Both the position numbers and the translations under genes were made by a program. The notes beneath the pieces were generated by a model. The model was not told where the DNA came from and searched no databases. It was given only the letters and a program-made list of their open reading frames with translations. DNA of 64,000 nucleotides from Ovis canadensis (Eukaryota; Chordata; Mammalia; Artiodactyla; Bovidae). Shown here one piece after another: positions 10,201-23,400 of the stretch. The stretch is from positions 228,618,001 to 228,682,000 of the forward strand of contig NC_091247.1 in the NCBI RefSeq assembly GCF_042477335.2, written 5' to 3'. How positions within the stretch are numbered: position 1 is the stretch's first letter; each line of letters begins with the position of its first letter.

Positions 10201-13200
10201 GGCGAAAGGCAGGCAGAGGAGTCTGCCTCCCACGCACAGCGATCCCCCGCGGGGCTGCCCGGGCGGAGGACGCGCTGGCGCAGGTGGCGTGGAGGCCGGA
10301 TGACCCTTACCTGATCGCCCTGGTTGGTGTGCCTGACCAGAAAGCGCAGGAAGTTGAACCGGGAGCACTTCCGGATGAGGATGAGGTCGGAGGAGCCGTC
10401 CCCGAGGTGGGCGGCCGGGGAGAGGCCCTGGGGGCTCCGGGGACAAGCGCAGGACATGTTGGCGGCGTTGATGGCCAGGAACTGCCCGCAGAGGACCTTC
10501 CACTCCTCCACCTCCTCTGAAGTGGGAGGAAGCAACACAGTTCAGCTGCTCAGTCGTGTCCGACTCTCTGCGACCCCATGGACTGCAGCACACCAGGGCC
10601 CCCTGTCCATCACCAACTCCCGGAGCTTGCTCAAACTCGTGTCCATCAAGCCGGTGATGCCATCCAACTGTCTCACGCCATGTTAAATTGGGACCCGGCA
10701 GGCGGGGGTGGGCTCCCTACCCCTCGGCATCAGCACAGAGACAGCCCGCCCGCAGTCACCTCGAGAGAGGCAGTCCTCCCCAGGGTTGGGGTGGGGGGCT
10801 CTGGGACCACCATCTAGGGCAGGGGTCGCCAGATCTGGCCTGCCGCCTGTGTGTGTGTGGCCTGTTAAGACTGAGTTTTACATTTTTAAATGGATGCAGG
10901 AAAAAAAATCAAATGAGGAAAGTATTGTGTGATGTACGGAAATGACATGAAACAAATTTCGGCCTCAAATAGCCCACGACTTCCATCTAAGGCCCCATTG
11001 AGGCCACTCGCTGAACCCCCAGTTCCAGAGAGTTCTGGAGACAGGCACAGGGTAACGCAGAGGGACGCGGCGAGAGGGGCCCTTCCACAAAATCTGCTCT
11101 TCCCCAAGGTCCGGCAAAGGCCAAGGGCGCCTGGCCTGGAGGAGCCGAGGAGCGGGTGCCCCGCAGAGAGTGGGGAGGGGCCGCCGGGCCCGGACAGCTT
11201 ACCCGTGCCGTCCAGGCCGTACCGCGCCCGCTGCTGCTCCTCCTCCAGCTGCTGCCTGCTCTGTCTGCACACGGGGCACCTGTAGCAGCAACAGCGCCTG
11301 GTTGGTACCACGCACAGCAGGGCCCGTCAGCCCCTCCCGCGCAGCAGGAGGGCAGCCTCGGAGGCGTCACTTGGAAATATTTCCCTTGCACGTTAATTTG
11401 AGCTCTCAAAATCAGATCCACTCTTAGAAATTACACGGGCAACATATCCTTCTCGGAAACTTATGGAAGTTACCAAAAGCCAGGGGCATCCCTTGGGGGC
11501 CCTGTGTCGGCTCCGGGGAGGGGTGAGTTTGGCCCGCAGTTGGGGGGGGCACCGGCGGGAGCAGAAACCAGCTGCAGCGCCCGCTGTGGACCCTCCTGAG
11601 CCTGTGTTCCCTTTGCACGACAGGTAACACAGCAGCCGTTTGGTCCGGTGGGTGACAAGCGAGTCACGGCTCAGAGCTCAGGGTGTGGGGGACCCCTTCA
11701 GGGTTTGGGGGACCCTGGCTGCTGGACACGATGAAACAGCTCCCTCATCTTACACTGCAAGGACCGCCCCACTCACAGCCTGAGATGGTCTTGCTTCCAC
11801 GTCATCATATGAACAGAAACACACACGTGAGATGCGCTCACCCTGCCCGGCAGGGCTTCCGGTCCCTTGGGGAGCCCACCGTGTGCTGAGCTGGCAGGAA
11901 GGACACTGTGCCTTCGTAGCAGTGATGGGAGAAGAAGGTCTTCAACCCTGAGGACGGAGAGAGAGGGAGAGGAGACGCCCGTCAGCTTCGCGGAAGGGCT
12001 GGCGGGTCGCCAGGGACGCCGGGGACAGAGCGTCCGCAGAAGGACAGGGCCCCTCCGGCCTCGCGCTGAGCCGCTGCCACGGTCTTGGGGCGCTGCAGGC
12101 TCCCGGCCGCCAGGGCCGCCTTCCCCGTTGGCAGAGGGGGCGTCTCGGCCACCAGGCACCCCTCGTGGCCTTGGGTTCCGCCTGTGAAGCCCGGGGTGCA
12201 CCCCCAGGCTTGGGCCTGCCGTCCTCAACTCGGGGGTCTCTGGGGCTGCTTCTCATGACAGACGCTGACTGAGGAGGAGCCGCTTCTCGTGGGCAGGTGA
12301 AGAGAGCGGCTCCTTGGAAGGAACCTAGTCCTGGGGAAGATGCCGCGGAGACAGCTGAAGTGAAGCCGAGGACGTAGAAAACAACACAGACGCGGCTGAG
12401 AAGCAGAGGCGGCCCGAGAGGGCTGACTCCAGCTGCGAAAGAGGGTCTGCTGTGGGTTGAGCGCTATCAAATTTCACTGCAGGCTACAGAGACATCGTTC
12501 CTGGAAGAGTCGATCGATGCGGCCAACTTCACTGTTGTCTTCTTTTAAGAAACTGCAACACCCCGCCTTCAGCACCCCCCACCCCGATCCGTCAGCAGCA
12601 TCGCGGAGGCAAGACCCTGTACCCCACAAGGGTTACGACTCACGAAGGCTCAGACGGCGGTCAGAGGTTTTTAACCATGAAGAACTTTCGGATTAAGGTG
12701 CGCGCCTTTTTCAGTTATAACCCTGCGGCACACGGTGCGCTTGTGTACACGTAGCTTTGTGAGCACAGTGAGAGCGAAAAGCTCACGGGGCCTGCTTTAT
12801 CCTGACATTTGCTTTCTCAAAGTGGTCTGGAACTGAGCCCTACATGTCCCCAAGGTGTGCCTGTGAATTTTACCCAAAGGTGAACCCTAAGGGGAGTGAG
12901 CAGAGACATGATACATTACACACAGCCAAAAAGGAGCGGCTTCCCTGGCGGCCCGGCGGCCAGAACGCTGCGCATCCACTGCCCAGGGCCTGAGGAACTG
13001 GGGGACTAAGATCCCGAAAGCCACGTGGTGCAGCCAAAAAATAAAGATGAATAAGTGGATATAGCCAGGGCACTCACCTCAGCCACAGGAGTGTCAGACT
13101 CTGAGCCCTTTATCCTGTCAAGCCCCCTCCCACGTTGGGGCTGCCCTGGTGGCTCTGCTGGGAAAGAATCTGCCTGCAGGGCGAGAGGCCTGGGTTCCAT

Positions 13201-16200
13201 CCCTGGGTTGGGAAGATCCCCTGGAGGAGGGAGAGGCTCCCCACTCCAGTATTCCGGCCTGGAGAATTCCAGGGACTGTACAGTCCAAGGTGTCACAAAG
13301 AGTCGGACGCGACTGAGAGCCTTTCACTTCACTCTGCGTTTGAACGCCGAAAGCTGGTGCTGCACACGGCCTGAAAGCGCAGCCCCTCACTGGCTCGTCT
13401 GACCTGGGGTCAGTTGGCCTTCATCCTCGGCCCTGCACCTGGGGGCCCGCGCCCCAGGGAGAGCGCGGAGGCTGGGGGTGAGGGAAGGGCGAGAGCCGGG
13501 CTACCTGAGAAGTCGTATCTGGCGAGGCCCATCCACCGCTTCTTCTCGCTGTCCCTGATGATGTCCCCGTAGAAGCCGTAGCCCAGCAGGGACACTGAAT
13601 ACCGCAGCAGCGTGCTGTTGTGGTGCACTGCCGACACGTCCATGCACAGCGAGTCCCCTGCGGAGAGAGGCCACGTGGGAGCCGCCCCCGCCCTGGCCCC
13701 TGGAACCGGGAGGGGCTGGAAAGCTGCTCTGTGGGGAGGGGATAGCGACAGGGCCAGGAAGCTCGCTAAACGCTGAGCGGACAGTGGTCTCGCGGAGGAG
13801 GACGAGGCGCCCGGCTTCTCAGCCGTAAGTCACGAAGGCCCCGCCTGTAAACACGGCCCTTCTGTGACTGTGGGGACTCGGAGTGTAGCACTGCCCTCGG
13901 GGACGAGGACAGGGCAGGGAGCCACATGGGGGCCCTGCAGGCGCCTGGACAGCACCGAGCAGCGATGAGCGATGCAGGGCCTCCTGCCCCGGGGACGCGC
14001 CGTCTAGAGTTGAGGGGGTCTGTCCCCCCAGGATGATAAGGGGCCGAGTCCTGAGCAGGGAAGAGGGCTGAGAGCAGGGCCAGTGCAGGCGGTGCGGGGA
14101 GTGCCGGCTGGGGCACAGGTGCCAGGCGCCCCAAATCTGGGTGAGGGCCGTGGAGGGTCTGAGCAGCACTTGTGTTTCTTAAAGTCACCCAAGCTGGAGG
14201 GCGGCAGGGGAGGGTGGCAGAGAGGGCCCCGCGGGGGGATGGGCCGGGGCACCAGTGCAGCAAGACAGACGGACGCCCACGTGCGCCCAGAGCCCTGGGG
14301 TCCTACGAGCCGAGCGCAGCCGTGACGGGGCACCTACCCACGATGATGTGCAGAGCCGAGGTCTCCGCGTCGTTTGTGCCCACGGTCGAGTAGCACACGC
14401 AGTCTGTCGACCCTAAGACGGGGGAGCAAGAACTTGAGATGCTAAGGTGTTTCCGAGTAGGGAAGCAGTAAGCACTTCTTTCTCTTCCAAGGACTGGGAG
14501 CGAGGCCGGCGTGAATGCAGTCTAGCCTAGAAATCAGCTCCCGAGGCCGTTACTGCTCCTCGTTCAGTCGCTCAGTCGTGTCCAGCTCTTCGCGACCCCT
14601 TGGACTGCAGCATGCCAGGCCTCCCTGTCCATCACCATCTCCCAGACTCATGTCCATCGAGTCGGTGATGCCATCCAACCATCTCATCCTCTGTGTTGCC
14701 CTTCTCCTCCTGCCCTCAATCTTTGCCAGCATCAGGGTCTTTTCCAGTGAGTCGGCTCTTTGCATCAGACCGTAGCACTGAGGTTGAGTCATCACGAATG
14801 CTGAGACTGACCTTGATTACCATCAAAGAGCTCCTCACAGAGCTTTCAGAGACCTCTTCTGGGCCCTGTGTGGGGTGTGGGGGGTGGATCTCGGGTTGGG
14901 GGGCAGGACTTGCCCAGTGCCCGGCTGCTATAAAGATGGGCAGCAGCCCTGGGGCTCCAGACCACCAGCCCCAAGGGGCTCAAGGGGAAGTGCACACAAG
15001 ACAGCTCGTGAGGGTCGCAGAAGCGGCACAGCGGACCCGAGGGTCGTGAGAGGCCCGGAGCCCCAGCCCAGCCCAGTCCCGGGTCGCCTGTGAAGCGCAG
15101 GCGACTTCAGAGCGCCCAGCTAGGGTCTGGATCAGTGATACTACGGGTCCTCCTTAGGCTGTCCTGGTTCTAACGGGGTCACCACCTGAGTGGGCAGAGA
15201 CTCTCCCAGGTGCTTATTTATAGCAGACTCCTGCACCCTGCCCCACCCCGAGGTCCTGACTCAGTAGGCTGGGGATGGGGCTGAAACTGAAATGTAACAC
15301 ATCTGCAGAACCGCTGAAAACCCCAGTCTAGACTTCCCCAAAGTAAACTGACGGGGCCTAGAACTGCACAATAAATATTGCACTGGCCGAGACCCATCAC
15401 AGTCACCACCGTGCTAACAGGCACGCAGCGCCGGCCGCAGGCAGGGTCCAGACACTGTGTCTGCAGGCCCCAGAGCACGCTACACGTCCCGCAGCCTACG
15501 TGACGTGGGATGGAGCTGCAGGTCCACAGTTGCGAAAAGATGCGCTGGGCCCCAGGCAGCCTTGGTCATCTCTCAGAGCAACAGAACCTGGTCCAGTTTG
15601 CGATGAGAGTAAAGGCTCTTCAAGTGTTAATAGTTAAGCTAAGCTAACTGATGTCTTCTTATGGCTGGTAACATATAAACTCATAACATACAAACGTGCC
15701 CTCTGACTGACTGTGCAACCTCACCAGCATCTTCAGCTAGAAAATGGAGCGACGGCACCATTCACACCCGAGCCTGACCCACCAGGGTCCCCCCGCTGCG
15801 GCTCAGACAAGGGCAGGGAGGGCGTCCCCTCCCGGTTAGATGTACGCAAAGCCCCTGCCTCACCTCCTACCCCCTGACTACAGTGGGTTCCTTGAAAGAA
15901 CGAGGTGCTTCCTTGAGTCATGGAACACGCTGAGCCAGCCAACTCGGGACAAGCCAGCCACCTTACACCCCGAGGACCCCCACCCAGCCCCGGCTCCAGG
16001 CACCAGTTGCTTCTTCCAGGCCGCCTGCTCTCCGGGCTCCCCGTCTCCTCCACTGTGCTCTGGGCCCCCACTGCCCACCCACCACCAACGGCCGGCTCTC
16101 TGAGAGCACAGACCACCGCCACCACCTGGTGGGAACCTGGTGCCCAGGGAGGAGGGCAGGACCCCTTCCCACGCGCAGCCGTGGGCCCACGCCAGGTGCG

Positions 16201-19200
16201 TGGAGAGGAGAGCACACCCGAAATGGACCTGAAGGCAAAGCCGCGGGCAGCCCGCCCGGCCTGCACCTGGTGGGCAGACCCCGACACCCGGCACCCGGCC
16301 CTGCCCAGTGGGCAGAGCCTGACGCCTGGCCCCTGCATAGTGGACAGATGCCGACACCCAGGTGCCCCCAGCGGACAGACCTGGACGCCAAGCCCCTGCC
16401 CAGTGGGCAGATTCCGTCCACCCCAGCCCCCAGTGGACAGAGCCCGCCTGCCCCAGCCCCCAGTGGACAGACCCCACCCGCCCACCTCCCCCAGCGGACA
16501 GAGCCCGCCAGCCCACCTCCCCCAGTGGACAGAGCCCGACGTCGGCCCACATACCCGCCGGGATGATGCCGATGCGCAGGGGGCTGGGCACCAGCGTGGC
16601 CCGGGGCTGGTTCTGGTCCACACCGGCGTCCCTCTGCGTCCTGCCTACCAGGCCGTGCAGGACCTCACTGAACATGCCATCTCCACCCACGCACACGATG
16701 CTGCCGGAGGAACAGGGCAGACTCAGCACCCGTGGCGGCTCCCAGCTCCCCGGGGGTCCAGGCAGGCCCTTCCCGCCTGCCTGTGCCGCTGGGCTGGCCA
16801 GCCCCCACCCACCCACTTTGCTCCTGCTCCGGCCAGAGGGTGTTAGACCCTCTTTGTCTAAGGAGGGGAGCCTTCGGAGCCCACTGTAGCCACAGGCCGG
16901 GCTCTGAGAGGCCTGGGGGACCAAGTGAAGGCGGGGCTGGGACCAGGCCTCAGAGGACGCCCCTGCCCTCCAGCACGGCTGCTGAAAGGTAAGCAGGCAA
17001 GACCCACACAGGCCCCTCTTCCCCTGCCAGCCCCTGACCAAGGTCCCCAGGAGCTTGGACCCCGCGGCAGGTGACACACGGCTCCCTCCCAGCCCCTCCC
17101 CCACCGCGGCCCACTCCCACGTGTGACCCTGGATCTGCTGACCCTCAAGCTACCTGACGTCCCCACGGCCACATTTGCCCACTGGGGCCCCGAGAGCCTT
17201 CGCGAGCAGTGACACTCAGGACGCCAAGCGCCAGCAGAGACGGTGCTGGCGTCCCAGGTCACACAGCTGGAGAGACAGGGGCGAGGGTCAGACAGATGCT
17301 GGCTGCCCGGGCCCTGAGCCTTCACGTGACCGGACGGGCGTCCCCAGCTCAGCTGACATGCCCCTGGCTGCCTACACAGGCTTCGAAACCTGCTGGGTGA
17401 CGCTTGGTGAGGACCTGGTCACGGGGACTAGCTAATTCTCCCCCAGACGTCCTGGAAGGCATCCCCTTGTCCCGTGCCCTCTGCCAGCGTCCAGCTGCTC
17501 CTGCCTAGGACCCATAAGCCCTGGTGGCCTCCTGGGTCCAATCCCACCTCCGTGCTATTCACCACGTGGGTCTGAACCAAAACTCCCGAGCCCAGAGGGG
17601 CACCGTGTGTGAGCTTTCCGTCTCCTCACCACCTTTTCCCACTCTCTGCTCATCCACCAGGCCCCGGCCACGAGCCAGCCCGGCGCCGGGCATGGGGACA
17701 GCTGTGCCCGAGGCAGAGGAGGCCGGTCTGCAGGAGCTGGCCAGCACACAGGGACAGCAGAGACACAGACTCCGGCCGGGGCCGGCCCCTCCTGCTGCGG
17801 GGCATGGGGACCAGCCCTGCACCCCCGCACCATCGCAGCCAGAGACGAGCAGCCGGGTCCCGACCGAGAGGAAGCCTCAGACCCCAGACCAAGGGGCGGG
17901 CAGCAGCCACCGGCCGGTTCTCCGCAGTCGGCCCCACCAGGAAGGCCGAAGACCTGCGCGGGGCTACAGGAGGCCAGAGGCACCGCCTTGCGTCTGAAGG
18001 CCACGCCTGCCCCGGGGCTCTTCTGCTTTAGGGAACTAACAGGGCGCGGGCAGAACCTGGGTCAGGACAGCACACAGGTGACGGCGTCTGTGTCGGGGCC
18101 CATCTCCTGGGCAGTGATGCCCGCATCTTAGCTCTGAAGGACCTCCTCGACTTTAGGGCATACACACACATATTTAGGGACAAGAGCTGATCACCTTCAA
18201 ATGAAAAGATTTCTGTGTGAGGCGGTAAGACTGAGAACGGAAACCAAACTTCCACGGCGGTCCTCTGAGGAGCAGAGGAACGCAGGGTCCTCCGCACGCT
18301 CCTGCTTTGCCCGGCTTGCAGGAGCAGCAGGTGTACTTCCGGAGGGAGGGCGGGAGCAGGGCCGGTGAGGACGGATGGAAGGCGGCGGGTGGGGACCCTC
18401 GCTCACCCGTCGTACTTGTCGATGTCGAGCTCATACAGACTCTCCTTGGCATGATTGGCACGTTCAGTTACTGTGGGAGAAACAACACCAGCTTGTAGCG
18501 TTTACACTCAGGCCTGAGAATCCGCTTTAAAGTGAAGGCGGGTTAAACCACTTTAAACTGAGGGCCTATAAAATCCTGGGGCGGGTTGGCTATAAGGAAT
18601 CCTCCTTAGTCTTCCCAGAATCCCCTTCACGGAGAGGGATGGAGCCGACCTAGGGGAGCACGGCCTCCCAGAATACACTCCTCGGGTAAGACGTCCCATT
18701 ATCGGCACTTAATTGCCAACAAATAACAATTTTGGGGGGAAGCGGTTTCATCTTCTATTTCATAGTTTTCCCTTAGTTAGCCAAAGGACTTTGTAAATTT
18801 CACAATACCAAATGTAAAAAAGGAAAATGTCAATCAATCCATAGTCTGTGTACTCAGTATAACTTCTAAAACTCTCTTGTGCACACAATTTTGCGTCCTT
18901 TCTCCCTCAGCATCTTATCACAACCCCCTTTTTATCATTAAAACTTCCTTGTAAAGACCTTTTTAAAGAACTACAAACCATTCCTCCAGATTCAGCACAA
19001 TGTTATCCACGGCTCTTGTCTGGGGCATCCGCGGTTTCCAGTGTTTTGCTTTTATTAAAATGAGGCAGCAGGCATCTGCGTACCTCCCTCTCAGCCCAGC
19101 TGACGGTTTCCCCTGGGAAGTTTAAAAGACCCTAAGACGCGTGACCCGCACTGCCAGGTGGCCCTTTAATAAGCTTACACAAAGCCTTCGCGGCGCTGAA

Positions 19201-19609
19201 CAGGAGACACTGTCTCCTCACAGCCTCCCGGCGCAGAGAACTTGCTCTGAAACTCAGGGCCACAGATGTGGCAGCGCACCGTGCTTCCTAAAAGGTCCCT
19301 CCCTGGCAAAACGATCTCTATGCCTTACTGACTGCATGCATCTCCTGCAAGAACTTTCTGTCCGTGGTCTTTGTCCTTTTCCCTCGTAGTGTTTTTCTTG
19401 AGGGATTTATCTGCTAACCGTTGGCTGGAACAGTCTTTGCGATTTACTTTTCTTCTCTTTCTGGCATGCCAAAACCCCGACATTCTATTTTGTTAAAAGA
19501 CTCTTAGTTGGGGAATTCCCTGGCGGTCCAGTGGTTAAGACTACACTTGCACGGCCAAGGGTCAGGTTCAAGCTCAGGGAACTGAGGTCGCACAAGCTGC
19601 GTGGCATAG

Positions 19610-19647
<38 letters not shown>

Positions 19648-20400
19648 ACACTGTCTTATCCAGGGAGAACCTCCCCTGGATCGCTCCCACACCGCGCAGG
19701 GCCCTCATGGCTTACCAACGATCTCGGTGGTGATGGAGGCCAGTGTGAACAGCGGGGCCACTTTCTTCTCGTAGATCCGCTTGCCCTGTCCTTTCCCTCC
19801 GAGCGGGTTGATGAACACTAGCAAGTGCTTCGGCCGAGATGCTACGGAACAACAACAGCGCCTAAGTCACAGTGAGGGGATGCATTCAGACTCGTTCAGA
19901 GGTCCAGCTGGACAAGCAGGGGCAGGGGACCGAGCGCCAGCGGTCTGAGATTGGGGGGAAGGTGGACGCATTGGTTAGACAGCGGGTAGTAGACTCCCGT
20001 CCCGTCCAGCAGAATTAGACGGTGAAATGGAGAGACCAAGTCCCACCGCCCAGATGCTAAGCCAGAGACATGGTTCTTCCAAGCCAGGAAGCTGCTCTGA
20101 AGCCGCTACGTGGGAAACGTCGTCTTCAAATACATTAAAATTCACTTTTTAGATCCAGATGCCAAACTAATTTTAAATGATAGAAAATCAACCTAAACAC
20201 ATGCTTTCTTTTCAGTGGTTGAAGTGTGTACTGAGTTTTTGAGACTGTGTTAGGGCTATCCCCACAACAGATTAGCAAAATGGCATATAAAGGGTGATAA
20301 ACAGTAAGGTCCTGCTGCCTGGCACAGGGGAAGTATATTCAGTATCGTGTCATAAACCATCATGGAAAAGAACCTGAAGAAAAAGATACGTACCCACGTG

Positions 20401-20432
<32 letters not shown>

Positions 20433-23400
20433 ACTGAGTCACCGTGCTGTGCAGCACAAATTCACACAACACTGTAAACCAACTTTGTAAATCAAGTGCC
20501 TTTGAACTGTGGTGCTGGAGAAGACTCCTGAGAGTCCCCTGGACTGCAAGGAGATCCAACCAGTCCATCCTAAAGGAGATCAGTCCTGGGCATTCATTGG
20601 AAGGACTGATGCTGAAGCTGAGGCTCCAATACTTTGGCCCCCTGATGCGAAGAGCTGACTCATTGGAAAAGACCCTGATGCTGGGAAAGATTGAGGGCAG
20701 GGGGAGAAGAGGATGACAGAGGATGAGATGGTTGGGTGGCATCACTGACTTAATGGACATGGGTTTGGGTGGACTCCAGCAGTTGATGATGGACAGACAG
20801 GCCTGGCATGCTGCAGTCCATGGGGTCGCAAAGAGTCAGACACAACTGAGCGACTGAACTGAACTGAGCTGTCAATCAACTATTCTTCAATTCAAAAAAT
20901 ATATATACCCAAACAACACGGGTGTTCCAGGTACAGAACGAGCTGACACCTACTGCTTTTTAAGTGGGACAGATGGACCCTCATTCCACAGAAGTAATTC
21001 ACAGCTCAGACACCCCCAGGTGGACACAGGTGCCCCCCAGGCCCCCGGTTTAGTCCTCCGTCCACCTCGAACGCAGGTCTCACCACCCCATTTCCCAGAA
21101 AAGGAACCTAGGCCCACGGCGCCAAGGGGCCTGCCCCCAGCCTCGTGTCCGGAAGTGAAGGCACTGGCGCCCGGGGGCCAGGCTCCGGGCACCCCCTGCG
21201 CGGTCCTCTAACCAGAAAAGTGTTGAGAAGTCGCAGCATCTCGCCACGTCCGCCTTTGCGCTGAGCACAAAGCAGGCACGTACTCAGTGTCTCCAGCAGC
21301 TCCCGCAGGGTCTGCAGCCACAGGTGGTACAGCTGCTCCTCTGGGCACCAGAACGTCACCTGCGCCCACCGCCAGCGGTGCCGCCGGGCCCTCCGAACAC
21401 GGTGCACTGCACGGAGAACACACGCGTGAGCACGGCCCCGCACACGGGCCCCGGGCCACACCGGCTCCCCTGACGCTCCCCTTTCCTCTGACTACTTGAT
21501 CCCTTCCAGCGTATACGAGTTCTTTTAACCCATGTGAAAAATAAATAAAAAAGATGAGCAAAACATTAAAAACAGAGCTTGGATATGCATAACTGATTCA
21601 CTTTGCTCTACAGCAGAGAGTAACACAATGCTGTAAACCAACTGTAGCTCAGTAAGATGTTAAAAAAAAAAACAGAGCTTGGAAAAATGATACAAGGACC
21701 TTCCATAAAGATAAACCAAGGACACAATGAGTCTGTTAAGCCAATGACAAAGAAGTTCTCTTTCATGTGAGCTGCCTGGAGCTATGAGGAACTTTCGGGC
21801 AGCTTACCTGTGAAAGCGTACGGCTTTTCCATTTTCTGCCATTTTCCGCTGGTGTACTGCTTCCCGTTAATGTCCGTTTCCTCAACAGTGATAATCTCGG
21901 AAATAGGCACAGCGCAGGCATCTGCAAAGACACCACACCCTCACTCAGGTCACAGGGCTCACCTCAGCAGCAGCAGAGAGACTCCACGGCGCTGGGACGC
22001 CCCAGAGGCAGAGGACAAGCTCCGTGCCATCTTAAGCCTCGGCGCTACATAAGGCTGGGACCCCAGTCCATGCCATCTGAACACGGGGTGTTTCGTCCAC
22101 AGGGACCGAAGTGGGCTGCGGCTTCTCAGGCCAGCTCCCGTGCTGAACGCGGGGGAAGGTGTTCACGCCCCAGCACCTATGGTTCAGTCTGCTCAGAAAT
22201 GAAGAGGGAAGGAGGCCCGGGACAGACCAGGACCCCACAGTGTGCCGGTGGGTCAGGCCCACACCAAGGTGGGGGCAGGGGGCTTGGGGTCCAACCACCC
22301 ACGCGGACGCAGGAGGAGGAAGGGGGTGCCTGCGGACACGGGGAGGACAGCACACAACACCCTCGACTGGAGAGCCAGTCGTCTCCACGGGCCTCAGGTG
22401 AGGCCGGACACGAACACAGCCGTGGGAAGTGCGAGGCATCAGCCTGTAACCGAACGCGGGGCCAGAAAAGACCTCTCCAAGGACAGGACCTGGGAGCAGG
22501 GAGGCTGGAGGTCCCGCCCCCAGCGAGACCAGGCTACGTCCCCCAAGCCCACCAGCGAAGCGGTTGGGAACCCCGTCCACCTTCACACAGAGGCGCACGG
22601 CCCCTCCTCGGGGCCCCCGGTGGCTCAGAGGCCGGTGAGCGCGCCGACGGGCTCCGTTTCTGCGACAGCTAAATGAAACGACAGCGCTGTGACACCTGGA
22701 GTGACCTTGCATCACCTTTGGCCTGGCGGCCTAAGGAAATCAAGTTACAAGAGTCAGTTCAGATGCCTCGAAGTTCCGGAGAGGGGTGTCCCCAGGGTTA
22801 GAGGTGCTGGGCTGTGGCAGGAAAGGGACACTCTCGCAGAAGAGCTGGAAGCTGGCTGGGCTGACCCGACCCAGAAGAGCCTCCACCCAGGGCCTCTCTC
22901 CTGGGCTGACTCTCCGAAGCTGTGACCCCTCTCGTACCCCCTGCTCCCAAAGGGTATCTGACCCCAGCCTGCCAGCGGTCGGACCAGAGGAGGCTGCGAG
23001 GGGGCTGCCCGGGAGAGAAGGGGGGCAGGGACATTCGTGGGTGGAGCCTCGCAGAGGGCCTGAGACTAAGGCGCTTTCACTGGGGTGGGGTGGGGGCTCT
23101 ATCACCCCAACAGCGAAAAACCCCAGTGACTTGCCATCTTCTGCTACGCTCAGCTTACCCACAGCTTCATCTGCTGCTTGGCTGAGAAGAAAAACAAAAC
23201 CAGGTCAGCAGGACTCAGTCTTCCACATGTGCACCGCTTGTCCACGTAACAGACGTGGTGACAGGTTTTCTCTAAAAAGGGATAGGGATCGCGGGAATCT
23301 GAACAAAACATCACCATCTACATCTTGCTTGATCGAGGAAGGACAAGCCCAGAACCCAGGATCCGGACGGAGGCCGTCCTGGGCGAGCCTGTGCCCACGG

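Larger units (their letters stand above)
11948..13504 (-). other. CERK: CERK intron 8
   Basis: About 1.56 kb. It holds a CHR-2-type SINE and a Bov-tA in its right third. The rest is unique GC-rich sequence with no supported exon. Confidence 0.8.
14413..16554 (-). other. CERK: CERK intron 6
   Basis: About 2.1 kb. It carries a BovB fragment and a possible MER5-like MITE, and ends (on the CERK strand it begins) with the 31-bp minisatellite beside exon 6. No extra exon is supported. Confidence 0.8.
18471..19715 (-). other. CERK: CERK intron 4
   Basis: About 1.25 kb, unusually AT-rich around 18680-19130 for this locus. A CHR-2 SINE with a CA tail lies next to exon 4. Confidence 0.8.

Noticed and set aside
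16268-16548. Regularly spaced repeats resembling a CRISPR array
   Set aside because: The 30-32 bp units are contiguous diverged minisatellite copies without distinct spacers, in a mammalian intron.
15878-17104. 408-codon open frame on the minus strand around CERK exon 6
   Set aside because: It contains the real exon 6 peptide but runs through both splice sites into the minisatellite and intron, so only 16555-16700 is coding.
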